NCBI GenBank assembly: GCA_002706885.1
Contig: PAKY01000026.1
Span: 1 to 43,301 of the forward strand
Direction: 5' to 3'
Length of the DNA: 43,301 nt
From: Phycisphaerae bacterium
Lineage (GTDB): Bacteria > Planctomycetota > Phycisphaerae > Phycisphaerales > UBA1924
A model generated the notes under the pieces. The model made no database searches. It was given only the letters and a program-made list of their open reading frames with translations, and had not been told where the DNA came from. This document shows, in pieces, positions 26,831 through 35,386 of the stretch. Within the stretch, counting starts at the first letter, position 1. Every line of letters begins with the position of its first letter. A program made the translations under genes and the position numbers.

Positions 26831-29281
26831 ATGACCGATCACGCGACTGGAACCGCGAAGAAAGACTGTTGCGGCGGGCACAATCATCACCACCACGACC
26901 AAGATCATCATCATGGGCATGGTGCGCCGGCCCCCGCGCCTTCAACCGAAGAAATCAAGAAGAGTGCGACGGTGCCGGTCGACGGCACGGTCAAGGACCC
27001 GGTCTGCGGCATGTCCGTCAAGCTCGACGCGGGCAAGCCTTCGCTCACATATCGCGGGGACGATTATCATTTCTGCAGCCAGAAATGTCATGATCGTTTC
27101 GAGGCCGATCCGTATTTTTATCTCTCCGGCAACAAGGCGAAAAAGAAGCAGTCCGCGCCAAAGAACACGCTCTATACCTGTCCAATGGACCCCGAAATCG
27201 TCCAAGAGGGCCCTGGAACCTGTCCGATTTGCGGCATGGCGCTGGAGCCGATGGGAGGTGTGGCCGATGGGCCAAATCATGAGCTGGTCGATTTCACGCG
27301 CCGTCTATGGGTCAGTGCCGGCGCAGCCGTCCCGCTTCTTATACTCGCCATGGCGCCGATGCTCGGCTTGCCGATCCGTGAATGGCTGGGCGAAAGGCTC
27401 GCTCTCTATCTAGAGTTCGCGCTCGCTACACCCGTTGTCATATGGGCTGCGCGTCCGTTTTTCCATCGCGGTTGGACTTCCATAAAGACCTGGAACCTCA
27501 ACATGTGGACGCTGATCATGATCGGCGTTGGGACAGCCTATCTTTATTCGACCATAGCAACATTTCTCCCCTGGCTGTTTCCTGCGGGCCTTCATATGGC
27601 CGGGGGTCACATGCCGGTCTACTTCGAGGCCGCTGTCGTCATCATTGCCTTGGTGTTTGTAGGACAAGTGCTCGAACTGCGCGCGCGAGAGCGCACGGGC
27701 GACGCCATCCGAGCGCTGCTTGATCTTGCTCCCAAGACGGCACGTCGGATAACCCCGGACGGTGAAGAATACGACGCGCCCCTGGAGAACATAGTGGAGG
27801 GCGACCGGTTGCGGGTGCGTCCCGGCGAAGCTGTTCCCGTGGATGCCAATGTGGTCAGCGGCTCTACAAGCGTGGACGAGAGCATGCTGACCGGAGAACC
27901 TTTGCCGGTCGAAAAGCGTGAAGGTGACACGGTAACGGGCGGCACGTTGAACAAGAACGGATCGCTGGTCATAGAGGCCGCGAAAGTGGGTGACGAAACT
28001 ATACTCGCACGCATCGTCGCCATGGTTTCATCCGCCCAGAGGTCGCGCGCACCCATACAAGGTTTGGCCGACCGGGTTTCCTCCTACTTTGTACCGACGG
28101 TCGTAATCGTTGCGCTGCTCGCTTTCCTCATCTGGATCGTGTTCGGACCGGATCCCGCTTTCGTGTTTGCGATCGTGTCTGCGGTATCTGTATTGATTAT
28201 CGCCTGCCCATGCGCGTTAGGTCTTGCTACGCCTATGTCGATCATGACGGCAACGGGACGCGGAGCCCAGGCCGGTGTCCTAGTCAAGGATGCTGAAGCG
28301 CTCGAGCGCATGGCGAAAGTTGACACGATCGTCGTGGACAAGACGGGAACATTGACCGAAGGCAAGCCGCGGCTCACCGACGTGATCACTGTCGAGGCGT
28401 TCGATGAGCGCGAACTGCTCGGTTTGCTCCGGGGGCTTGAGGCCGGTTCGGAACACCCGCTGGCCGAGGCGATTGTCGACGGCATCGCAGAACGCGGAAT
28501 CGAGGCCAATCCTGTGACCGAATTCAGCGCGGTAACGGGGAAGGGCGTCCAGGGGCAATCGGGCAAAAGGACCATCGCTTTCGGCAATGCAGCTATGATG
28601 GACCTGTCCAGCGTTGACCACCAAGCGCTTGATGGCACTGCCGACGAACTTCGGTCTGAAGGCAAGACGGCCATGTTCGCTGCAATCGATGGACAGCTGG
28701 CCGGCCTGATCGCAGTGTCCGATCCGATCAAAGCCGACACAAAAGCGGCGATCGATGCGCTTCATGAAGCGGGCCTGACCATCATCATGGCGACCGGTGA
28801 CAACGAACGGACCGCAAGAGCTGTGGCGGATAAACTCGGCATCGACCAGGTGCGGGCAGGCGTTTTACCGGAGGACAAGAAGGCTCTGGTTGATGAACTC
28901 CATCGAAATGGCCGCAAGGTGGCAATGGCGGGTGATGGCGTCAACGATGCGCCGGCGCTGGCTTCGGCCGAAGTCGGGATTGCGATGGGGACGGGCGCCG
29001 ACGTTGCCGTCGAAAGCGCCGGCATCACCCTGTTGAAAGGCGATCTGGGTGGTATCGTCCGCGCGCGCAAGCTTTCACAGGCGACGTTGCGGAATATCAA
29101 GCAGAACCTGTTCTTCGCCTTTGCCTATAATGCTGCGGGTGTACCGGTTGCTGCCGGCATCCTTTATCCCGTTACCGGTACTTTGCTGTCCCCGATGATC
29201 GCGGCGGCAGCCATGAGCCTGTCTTCGGTTTCGGTGATTTCAAATGCATTGAGGCTGCGCCGTGTCGATCTCGATGCTTGA
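26831..29281 (+). CDS. copA: Copper-exporting P1B-type ATPase CopA
   Basis: An 816-residue pump. The N-terminus has a His cluster ([15 protein letters not shown], 17-31), a YHS domain (55-98, with DPVCGM and [10 protein letters not shown]) and a heavy-metal-binding domain (114-141, [10 protein letters not shown] and [12 protein letters not shown]) in place of the HMA domains of classical CopA. The pump core is complete: CPCALG (about 459-464), DKTGTLT (phosphorylated Asp near 503), HP in GSEHPLAEA and GDGVNDAPA, and the C-terminus carries [16 protein letters not shown], a Cu(I) signature. It expels Cu(I) from the cytoplasm. AAAGGAG precedes the ATG. Its TGA lies inside the next CueR box. Confidence 0.94.
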   Translation: MTDHATGTAKKDCCGGHNHHHHDQDHHHGHGAPAPAPSTEEIKKSATVPVDGTVKDPVCGMSVKLDAGKPSLTYRGDDYHFCSQKCHDRFEADPYFYLSGNKAKKKQSAPKNTLYTCPMDPEIVQEGPGTCPICGMALEPMGGVADGPNHELVDFTRRLWVSAGAAVPLLILAMAPMLGLPIREWLGERLALYLEFALATPVVIWAARPFFHRGWTSIKTWNLNMWTLIMIGVGTAYLYSTIATFLPWLFPAGLHMAGGHMPVYFEAAVVIIALVFVGQVLELRARERTGDAIRALLDLAPKTARRITPDGEEYDAPLENIVEGDRLRVRPGEAVPVDANVVSGSTSVDESMLTGEPLPVEKREGDTVTGGTLNKNGSLVIEAAKVGDETILARIVAMVSSAQRSRAPIQGLADRVSSYFVPTVVIVALLAFLIWIVFGPDPAFVFAIVSAVSVLIIACPCALGLATPMSIMTATGRGAQAGVLVKDAEALERMAKVDTIVVDKTGTLTEGKPRLTDVITVEAFDERELLGLLRGLEAGSEHPLAEAIVDGIAERGIEANPVTEFSAVTGKGVQGQSGKRTIAFGNAAMMDLSSVDHQALDGTADELRSEGKTAMFAAIDGQLAGLIAVSDPIKADTKAAIDALHEAGLTIIMATGDNERTARAVADKLGIDQVRAGVLPEDKKALVDELHRNGRKVAMAGDGVNDAPALASAEVGIAMGTGADVAVESAGITLLKGDLGGIVRARKLSQATLRNIKQNLFFAFAYNAAGVPVAAGILYPVTGTLLSPMIAAAAMSLSSVSVISNALRLRRVDLDA

Positions 29282-29308
29282 CCTTCCACTTACTGGAACG
29301 TGTAGCTG
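29278..29308 (+). promoter_or_regulatory. CueR-type promoter overlapping the copA stop codon
   Basis: TTGACC (29278-29283), a 19-bp spacer with TTCCACTTACTGGAA, and TAGCTG (29303-29308). The copA TGA stop is at 29279-29281, inside the -35. It would drive cueR and the downstream cytochrome genes, making CueR autoregulated. Confidence 0.78.
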
Positions 29309-29483
29309 TACCGGATGACGGAATTGCCACGATCGGAATCGATATGCCTGTTGACCATGCAAACCTTGAGGTCGTGACGGCATTCGGAACCGTGTCGCGG
29401 ACACGTGGACAGTGGAGAAGCGTGGAGCGCCACACACAGGAGTTTTCGACAACGAGAATGAGGTGGCGAAGGGAGACAAGAAA
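29309..29483 (+). other. Long leader before cueR
   Basis: About 170 nt lie between the CueR-type promoter and the cueR start. Short ORFs are present but have no ribosome site or recognisable product. No clear hairpin was found. Confidence 0.4.
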
Positions 29484-29879
29484 ATGAATATCGGGGAGGT
29501 GGCACAGGCGACCGGACTGCCTGCCAAGACCATCCGCTACTACGAGGATATCAGCCTTGTAACGCCCGCAAGGGCACGCAATGGCTATCGCGACTACGCG
29601 GACGCGGATGTTCACCGTCTGGCCTTCATCCAGCGCGCGCGCAGTCTCGGTTTTTCCATCGATGAATGTCGGCAGCTTCTCTCACTCTATAACGACAAGG
29701 ATCGCGAAAGCGCGGACGTCAAAGAGCTTGCTCTGGGAAAAATCGAAGAGGTGAATCGAAAGATTGACGAGCTTCGCGCGTTGCGCGCGACATTGGAAAC
29801 ACTTGCCGATCATTGTCATGGTGATTCGAGACCCGACTGTCCCATTTTGGAGGAAATTGCCGGGGGTCTTTCGCAATGA
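29484..29879 (+). CDS. cueR: CueR, copper-responsive MerR-family activator
   Basis: A 131-residue regulator of typical CueR length. It has the MerR helix-turn-helix (MNIGEVAQATGLPAKTIRYY, then GYRDY), a dimerisation helix, and the Cu(I) loop HCHGDSRPDCPILEE with Cys111 and Cys119, eight apart as in E. coli CueR (Cys112, Cys120). The ATG at 29484 follows GGGAG; an in-frame start at 29412 adds an unrelated stretch. It should activate the 19-bp-spacer promoters in this island. Its stop overlaps the cytochrome gene start (ATGA). Confidence 0.93.
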   Translation: MNIGEVAQATGLPAKTIRYYEDISLVTPARARNGYRDYADADVHRLAFIQRARSLGFSIDECRQLLSLYNDKDRESADVKELALGKIEEVNRKIDELRALRATLETLADHCHGDSRPDCPILEEIAGGLSQ

Positions 29880-30316
29880 ATCCAAAATATTTTGTGTTGG
29901 CGTTTTTCGCCTTCGGGCTCGCCGTCTTTGCCTACAACTCCTTCGCGCCACGACCGCAGGATCCGCACACGATACAAACAACATCCGGCAAAGCAGGTGC
30001 ACCTCTTGCCAACGTCGATGTGCCGGAACTTTCGGGTCTCGTGGCTGAAGGAAGGAGCGCGTTCGAAGCGAACTGCGCGTCATGCCACGGCGTCAATGCG
30101 GCGGGGCAGGACGGAATAGCTCCGCCCCTCGTTCACAGGATCTATGAGCCGAACCACCATGGCGATGCCGCTTTTCAGCTTGCGGCAAAAAACGGAGTGC
30201 GCGCCCATCACTGGCGTTTTGGGAACATGCCGCCGGTACCGGGTGTCAGCGAACAAGACGTTGACAAGATTATCGCCTACGTCCGAGCCTTGCAAAAGGC
30301 GAACGGAATTTTCTGA
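29876..30316 (+). CDS. Membrane-anchored c-type cytochrome
   Basis: A 146-residue protein with an N-terminal hydrophobic anchor and one class I haem site, CASCH at 67-71. FGNMPPVPG downstream offers the axial Met. The start overlaps cueR by ATGA, so production is tied to the copper regulator. It may exchange electrons with the multicopper oxidases encoded downstream. The pattern NHHGDAAF and AHHWRFGNMP is common in cytochromes of copper loci. Confidence 0.9.
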   Translation: MNPKYFVLAFFAFGLAVFAYNSFAPRPQDPHTIQTTSGKAGAPLANVDVPELSGLVAEGRSAFEANCASCHGVNAAGQDGIAPPLVHRIYEPNHHGDAAFQLAAKNGVRAHHWRFGNMPPVPGVSEQDVDKIIAYVRALQKANGIF

Positions 30317-30678
30317 TGAGGGGATATGACATCGAGGGCAAGATTGTGTGGATGAAATGGCTGGTTACTGCACTGGCCGTCTTCATGCTTGTCCTTGCCG
30401 GCGGCAGGTTCACGCATTTTGATATGCTGCCGCATGAACACGCCGGGCCGATCCAAGCCGTTCTCGCCGACGGCTCACATGATCACACGGAGCGGACTTC
30501 GCAAAACCAGTCGGACGGGACGCGCGCAATGCATTGTGGTGCGCCTATACTTTTGCCGGTCGAGTCCGTCGAAATCAAGAGCCGCTGCCGCACGGAATTG
30601 CATGGACCGGCAGGTGTCACGAACTATGCGGGCATCACGCCCGGTTTCGACCCGCCACCTCCGCGGATCCTCTTCTGA
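30316..30678 (+). CDS. Small secreted His/Cys protein
   Basis: A 120-residue protein whose ATG overlaps the cytochrome stop (TGATG). A start at the Met at 30352 would place the signal peptide (MKWLVTALAVFMLVLAGG) at the N-terminus and is a good alternative. The mature part has HFDMLPHEHAG, HDHTER and MHCGAP, and ends FDPPPPRILF. It shares the plan of the proteins at 19934 and 33648. The family is unnamed; copper binding is an inference. Confidence 0.6.
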   Translation: MRGYDIEGKIVWMKWLVTALAVFMLVLAGGRFTHFDMLPHEHAGPIQAVLADGSHDHTERTSQNQSDGTRAMHCGAPILLPVESVEIKSRCRTELHGPAGVTNYAGITPGFDPPPPRILF

Positions 30679-30729
30679 CGAAACAGCCAGCATTCCTGGC
30701 CATCGAAGAGATCATTCAGGAGAGAAATC

Positions 30730-31329
30730 GTGAGAACAAGAATTGCAGCTGCCGCGGCAGCATTCATCATCCTTGCAGGTGGCGTCGCGGCTTATGCCCA
30801 TGGCGGCGCTACCGGAATATACAAGCAGCGCATGGATGCCATGATGGACATGAGCAAGGTCGTCAAATCCCTTTCGGCGATGATGCGCGGCGAGGTCGAT
30901 TACGATGCAGCGTCGGTGCAGGCGGGGGCGCTGATCATCAAATCCCACGCCGGCAAAGCCATGACCTCGCTGTTTCCGGAAGGAACGACCGAGGCACCTT
31001 CCGAAGCCCGGGCAGAAATCTGGACTGACTGGGAGGTCTTTGAAGCACTGGCCAGTCAGTTGGAAACCTATGCAACCGGGCTGGAAAGCGCCGCTGACAA
31101 CGGTCTTGCCATGTCTGGCGACGCGCAAGGCTCGATGATGGACAACAACAACTCCATGATGACGGGCAACCAGAACGGCATGATGGGTGGCGGATCGGGT
31201 ATGATGGGTACTACACAACCGATGATGACCAACGAGCAATTGGCAACCATGCCCGCCGACAGCGTCTTCAACATGGTGGCCCAGACGTGTTCTTCCTGCC
31301 ATACCAAATTCCGGCTGGAGAAGAAGTAA
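30730..31329 (+). CDS. Class II cytochrome c556-like with Met-rich insertion
   Basis: A 199-residue protein from a GTG start with CAGGAGAG just upstream. It has a signal peptide, then the four-helix c556/c' pattern: IYKQRMDAMMDMSKVVKSLS (axial-Met type), IIKSHAGKAMTSLFPEGT and a C-terminal haem site CSSCH (187-191). Between helices 3 and 4 there is an insertion of about 40 residues rich in Met, Asn and Gly (SMMDNNNSMMTGNQNGMMGG and more). Usual members are about 150 residues. The insertion resembles the Met-rich Cu(I)-binding loops of CueO-like oxidases. Confidence 0.87.
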   Translation: MRTRIAAAAAAFIILAGGVAAYAHGGATGIYKQRMDAMMDMSKVVKSLSAMMRGEVDYDAASVQAGALIIKSHAGKAMTSLFPEGTTEAPSEARAEIWTDWEVFEALASQLETYATGLESAADNGLAMSGDAQGSMMDNNNSMMTGNQNGMMGGGSGMMGTTQPMMTNEQLATMPADSVFNMVAQTCSSCHTKFRLEKK

Positions 31330-31332
31330 CAC

Positions 31333-32226
31333 ATGAAAACGTTGCTCCTCCTGGGAGCCGCTGCGCTGGCATTGGCCGGCGTGGCGGTTACCGGCCTATA
31401 TTGGTGGCCTATCGGAAAAACCGTCTCCTTGAACGCAGAACTGGGTAACGCGAACCGTGGTGCCTATCTGGCGCGCATGGCCGGGTGCATAGCCTGCCAC
31501 ACAGATGCCGAGAACGGCGGCGCTCCGCTTGCTGGCGGCCTGGCATTGCCGACCCAGTTCGGCACCTTCCACTCGCCCAACCTCACGACAGACACGACCT
31601 ACGGGATAGGTGCGTGGTCGGTTGAAGACTTCGCCAAGGCGGTCCGGCAGGGCGTTTCCCGGGAAGGCAAGCCTTACTATCCGGCATTTCCCTACCCGTT
31701 TTATTCCCGCCTGACAGACCAGGACATCGCCGATCTCTGGGCGGCTTTCCAGACTGTCCCGCCGGTTGAGGAGCCATCAAAACCACAGGAGATGGCGGTC
31801 CCCTTCAACTTCCGCGAGGGTCTGAAGCTTTGGCGCGCCGCATTCCTGGAAAACAAGACATTCGAACCTGATCCGGCGAGATCGGATGCATGGAACCGCG
31901 GCAAATATATCGTTGAAGGGCCGGCGCATTGCGGTGCCTGCCACACGCCACGGAACTTCGCGGGTGCCCGACAGGCGGAATTGCGCCTGCATGGATCAGA
32001 CAGTCTGCCCGATGGCGGTAAGTCCCCTTCGATCAGGGCGGATGTGCTGAAGGAAAAGGGCTGGACTGTGTCCAATCTGGCTTATGCGCTGAAAACAGGC
32101 ATCCAACCGGACGGCGACGCTTTTGGTGGTCCGATGGGGGAAGTGGTGCGTGACGGAACTTCCTTTCTCAGTCAGGACGATCTGACGGCAATCGCAACCT
32201 TTCTGCTGGAGCGGGATAATGATTGA
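31333..32226 (+). CDS. Dihaem cytochrome c
   Basis: A 297-residue secreted or anchored protein with two c-type haem sites, CIACH (about 52-56) and CGACH (about 200-204), in a layout like the cytochrome subunits of alcohol and sugar dehydrogenases (SPNLTTDTTYGIGAWSVEDF, KYIVEGPAHCGACHTPRN). No dehydrogenase is encoded nearby; a multicopper oxidase overlaps its end by 8 bp. It is therefore likely a redox partner of that oxidase. It begins 3 bp after the c556-like gene stop. Confidence 0.9.
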   Translation: MKTLLLLGAAALALAGVAVTGLYWWPIGKTVSLNAELGNANRGAYLARMAGCIACHTDAENGGAPLAGGLALPTQFGTFHSPNLTTDTTYGIGAWSVEDFAKAVRQGVSREGKPYYPAFPYPFYSRLTDQDIADLWAAFQTVPPVEEPSKPQEMAVPFNFREGLKLWRAAFLENKTFEPDPARSDAWNRGKYIVEGPAHCGACHTPRNFAGARQAELRLHGSDSLPDGGKSPSIRADVLKEKGWTVSNLAYALKTGIQPDGDAFGGPMGEVVRDGTSFLSQDDLTAIATFLLERDND

Positions 32227-33604
32227 CAGACGCAATTTCCTGGCGGGAACCGGGGTGCTCGTGTCAGCAGGCGTCCTGCCCGGTCTTGCTGTGGCAAAGG
32301 CGGGTGCGCAGGAGTTTGATCTGATCGCCGGACCGGTCCAGCGAGCACTTTACGAGCAGCGGCTCTCAGATCTCTGGGCCTATAACGACATTGTACCCGG
32401 TCCTGAAATCCGGGCCCGAAAGGGCGAGCGGATACGCGTCAACTTTCGCAACAATCTTGAGGAGCCCACATCCATCCACTGGCACGGGATCCGCATCGAA
32501 AATGCGATGGATGGGGTGTCCGGCTTGACCCAGGAACCCGTGCAGCCCGGAGACAGTCTTGTCTATGAATTCGAGCTGCCGGATTCCGGTACATATTGGT
32601 ATCACGCGCACAACAAGAGTTGGAATCAGGTCGGGCGCGGCTTGTATGGCCCGTTGATCGTGGAGGAGCGAGCCACAACCTTTGATCGCGACCATGACAT
32701 CACCCTCATCATTGATGACTGGCGCCTGCGCCAGCCTGGCGTTCTGGACACGGACAGCTTCGGCTCCTTGATGGATTGGAGCCACGGAGGGCGTCTCGGT
32801 AACTGGCTCCTTGTGAATGGCAAGTCACGTCCCGTCTTGAAGCTGCGCAGTGGCGACGCCTATCGCCTTAGACTGATCAACGCCTCGAACGCACGTGTTC
32901 TGGAACTCGATCCCAATCGGTTCGGCGGAAAGGTAATTGCCTATGACGGACAGGCGCTGCCGGAATCCGTCGTTCTGCCGTATTCCCCGCATCTTCTCGG
33001 ACCAGCGCAACGGATCGACCTTATGGTTGTTCCGGACGCTGATTTCACGATCGAAGAGATTTCGGGCGATCAGCCATTCCCCCTGGTCGATGGGATCGTC
33101 GACGGGATATCGCGTACAGCGCAGTCGACGCCTTCAATTCCGGTAAACCTGATACCGGAGCCCGATGTGACGGGCGCCCGGAAAGTGAAGGTCGTTATGG
33201 AAGGTGGCGCCATGGGCGGCTTTGTGGACATCACCTACAAGGGCAAGCGCCTTGAAGGCGAAGATTTCCGTAAAACGGGCCAGTCCTGGGCATTCAACGG
33301 CATAGCAAACCTGGCGGAGGCTCCGCTTTTCACGGTTCGGCGCGGCGAAACGGTTCTGCTGGAAACGATAAATCAGACAGGCTGGGTACACGCCATGCAT
33401 GTCCATGGTCATCACTTCCGTGTTCTCAGCCGATCCGGAGCCGACGTCGATGACGGCAAGCCTTGGCGGGACACATTCCTGATTGGACCTGAGCAGACGA
33501 CGGAGGTTGCCTTCGTCGCTGGCAATCCCGGCAAGTGGCTGTATCATTGCCACATGCTGGAACACGCGGCGGCAGGCATGACCACATGGTTCGAAGTCAG
33601 CTGA
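32219..33604 (+). CDS. Multicopper oxidase with Tat signal (second of three)
   Basis: A 461-residue laccase/CueO-type enzyme starting MIDRRNFLAG (twin-arginine signal). All copper motifs are present: HWHG (87-90), WYHAH (127-131), HAMHVHGHH (391-399) and HCHMLEHAAAGM (443-454), with Cys444, His449 and Met454 for the type 1 site. It lacks a long Met-rich segment, unlike the third oxidase. It overlaps the dihaem cytochrome gene by 8 bp, which points to a joint function such as periplasmic Cu(I) oxidation linked to electron transfer. Confidence 0.92.
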   Translation: MIDRRNFLAGTGVLVSAGVLPGLAVAKAGAQEFDLIAGPVQRALYEQRLSDLWAYNDIVPGPEIRARKGERIRVNFRNNLEEPTSIHWHGIRIENAMDGVSGLTQEPVQPGDSLVYEFELPDSGTYWYHAHNKSWNQVGRGLYGPLIVEERATTFDRDHDITLIIDDWRLRQPGVLDTDSFGSLMDWSHGGRLGNWLLVNGKSRPVLKLRSGDAYRLRLINASNARVLELDPNRFGGKVIAYDGQALPESVVLPYSPHLLGPAQRIDLMVVPDADFTIEEISGDQPFPLVDGIVDGISRTAQSTPSIPVNLIPEPDVTGARKVKVVMEGGAMGGFVDITYKGKRLEGEDFRKTGQSWAFNGIANLAEAPLFTVRRGETVLLETINQTGWVHAMHVHGHHFRVLSRSGADVDDGKPWRDTFLIGPEQTTEVAFVAGNPGKWLYHCHMLEHAAAGMTTWFEVS

Positions 33605-33647
33605 GACGATTGTAGAAAATTTACGGAACCGGCGTTACGTTACTGAA

Positions 33648-33986
33648 ATGCGCAGACTTTTGCCATCGTTGATGATACTGGTTCTGGTCCTCGGGGCCAT
33701 GATGCCGACTGTGATCCAATCGCATGCCGACATGACATCAACGAAAGTAACCGGTCAGGTTCATGAGGTTCTGGCCGCTGACAAGACGGCCGCGATGAAA
33801 TGCTGTCAGAAGTCGAAAAGCGGCATGGATAACCGCCAAGGCAATTGTGCGGCCGATTGCCATTATCTTCCCGAATTCACACCGCTGCAAAATTCGCCTG
33901 TCTTGGCGTCGGTTGAAATCCCGGCACAGTCCGAGACGCTTCTGGAAGTGATATATTTCCAGATGAGGCCCCCCATTTCGATCTGA
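33648..33986 (+). CDS. Small secreted Cys-rich protein, CopL/CzcI-like
   Basis: A 112-residue protein with a signal peptide (MRRLLPSLMILVLVLGAMMP), a Cys/His segment (MKCCQKSKSG, GNCAADCHY) and a tail ending YFQMRPPISI. The Arg-Pro-Pro tail and Cys pairs match the plan of the small protein at 19934. It lies 43 bp after the oxidase gene. It may bind periplasmic copper or act as a leader-type regulatory protein; no direct evidence separates these. Confidence 0.65.
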   Translation: MRRLLPSLMILVLVLGAMMPTVIQSHADMTSTKVTGQVHEVLAADKTAAMKCCQKSKSGMDNRQGNCAADCHYLPEFTPLQNSPVLASVEIPAQSETLLEVIYFQMRPPISI

Positions 33987-34044
33987 TCTTACTTCGCCAG
34001 CCATCAATGGCGTTCGTCGAGTAATTGGATTTGAGAGGGAAACC

Positions 34045-34602
34045 ATGCTTTCCAAACGTAGCTTCATGCTTGGCGCTTTGTCGTCGGCATTCCTGCCTGC
34101 CTCGTTGGCACAGGCACACAAACGCGTCTTCAAACTTGATCCGCGGTTCGAACCGCAGACTGTTCGATTCTCCGGATACAGTCCCGGCACGCTGGTGGTC
34201 GATCCAGGCAACCACTTTCTCTACCTGCAAACAAGCCGGACAACAGCAAGGCGATATGGGGTCGGCGTCGGCCGAGCCGGTCTGGCTTTTCGGGGCTCGG
34301 CCACCGTCGGTCGGAAGGCAAAGTGGCCAAGTTGGACCCCGACCAAGAACATGATCAGGCGTGAGCCGGGCAAATACGCCAGATATGCAAAAGGCGTTCC
34401 CGGCGGACCCGGAAACCCGCTTGGTTCACGCGCGCTGTATTTGTACCGCAGTGGCCGTGACACGATGTATCGGATTCACGGCACCACCCAGCCATCTTCG
34501 ATCGGGCGCTCCGTTTCGAACGGCTGCATCCGGATGATCAATGCGCATGTCGAGGACCTGTATGAAAGGGTTCCGGTGGGCGCAAAGGTGGTCGTGCTGT
34601 GA
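34045..34602 (+). CDS. L,D-transpeptidase (first of two)
   Basis: A 185-residue YkuD-domain protein with a signal peptide (ending SLAQA). The catalytic block is complete: HGTTQPSSIGRSVSNGCIRM with His145 and the nucleophile Cys161. Such enzymes make 3-3 peptidoglycan cross-links or attach proteins to peptidoglycan. Its stop overlaps the DUF2933-like gene (TGATG). It is only moderately similar to the second transpeptidase at 35383, sharing RYGVG(V/L)GRAG and W(P)xWTP segments. Placement inside a copper operon is unusual. Confidence 0.92.
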   Translation: MLSKRSFMLGALSSAFLPASLAQAHKRVFKLDPRFEPQTVRFSGYSPGTLVVDPGNHFLYLQTSRTTARRYGVGVGRAGLAFRGSATVGRKAKWPSWTPTKNMIRREPGKYARYAKGVPGGPGNPLGSRALYLYRSGRDTMYRIHGTTQPSSIGRSVSNGCIRMINAHVEDLYERVPVGAKVVVL

Positions 34603-34913
34603 TGGCTCAGGACCCGCAAAAACTATCGCCCTATGCACTTTCCTCCGGGGTGCCGAGAATTCGAGCACATGACGTCACGGGCGTTCCCGAACCGCGGAAA
34701 TTCGGCACCTGGATCATGATCGCATGCTGCATTCCAATGGTCGGCGGAGCCGGATTGCTGCTTTGGGGCATGGGCGCTGGCGCAGGTTGGGCTGAACGCC
34801 TCGGCGCATTGGCGCCAATCGGCTTTTGTCTTGGGGCACACCTCGTCATGCACAAGATCATGGGCCGGACCTGTCACGGCCATCAAACACACAAAGGACA
34901 AGACCAGAAATGA
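34602..34913 (+). CDS. DUF2933-like small membrane protein
   Basis: About 103 residues from the ATG at 34602 that overlaps the transpeptidase stop. It has two hydrophobic segments (TWIMIACCIPMVGGAGLLLW and LAPIGFCLGAHLVMHKIMG) and ends in CHGHQTHKG. The Cys/His/Met-rich second segment and tail resemble DUF2933 proteins of metal-resistance loci. The fit is by pattern only. Its stop overlaps copG by ATGA. Confidence 0.65.
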   Translation: MAQDPQKLSPYALSSGVPRIRAHDVTGVPEPRKFGTWIMIACCIPMVGGAGLLLWGMGAGAGWAERLGALAPIGFCLGAHLVMHKIMGRTCHGHQTHKGQDQK

Positions 34914-35386
34914 AAACACTGATCAAAATCGCGGCCGCATCATGGTTGGCCGGCAACCTGCTGATCCTGCATGCACATGCAGGCGAAACCGATGACAAGC
35001 ATATCACCGTCTTCAAGACACCCTGGTGCGGGTGCTGTCAGGTCTGGGTCGATGCAGTCGAAAAAGCTGGCTACACCGTCGAAACAATGGACATGGAAGA
35101 CCTCTCCTCGATCAAGACGCAGGCAGGCGTGCCGGCAAAACTTGAAGCCTGTCATACGGCCGCCATCGGAGGCGATCGCAAATACGTTCTCGAGGGACAC
35201 GTCCCGCTTGCAGCGATCAGCAAGCTCATGACTGAACAACCGGATATTCGCGGCATTTCCACGCCGGGTATGCCGATGGGCTCTTTGGGCATGGGAGAAG
35301 ATCCGAAGGCGAAATACGACGTCCTCGCCTTCACCGGCAAAACCGGAGAGACGCCGACCCTGTATTACCAGGCCGGCAAGCAATGA
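34910..35386 (+). CDS. copG: CopG (DUF411) periplasmic copper-binding protein
   Basis: A 158-residue secreted protein from the ATG at 34910, overlapping the upstream stop. It has a thioredoxin-like fold with the DUF411 hallmark PWCGCCQVWVDAVEKAGYTV (Cys40, Cys42, Cys43), followed by LEACHTAAIGG and GHVPLAAISKLM. DUF411 proteins such as CopG of Pseudomonas and Vibrio bind a cysteine-bridged copper cluster and contribute to copper tolerance. The gene sits between two L,D-transpeptidase genes, coupled by ATGA at both ends. Confidence 0.9.
   Translation: MKTLIKIAAASWLAGNLLILHAHAGETDDKHITVFKTPWCGCCQVWVDAVEKAGYTVETMDMEDLSSIKTQAGVPAKLEACHTAAIGGDRKYVLEGHVPLAAISKLMTEQPDIRGISTPGMPMGSLGMGEDPKAKYDVLAFTGKTGETPTLYYQAGKQ

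Noticed and set aside
26831..29281. CopA-type pump as a zinc, cadmium or lead exporter
   Set aside because: The C-terminal [16 protein letters not shown] motif, the CPC motif and the CueR promoter fit Cu(I).
29316..29378. 20-codon upstream ORF in the cueR leader
   Set aside because: No ribosome site and no conserved-looking feature; length is within chance expectation.
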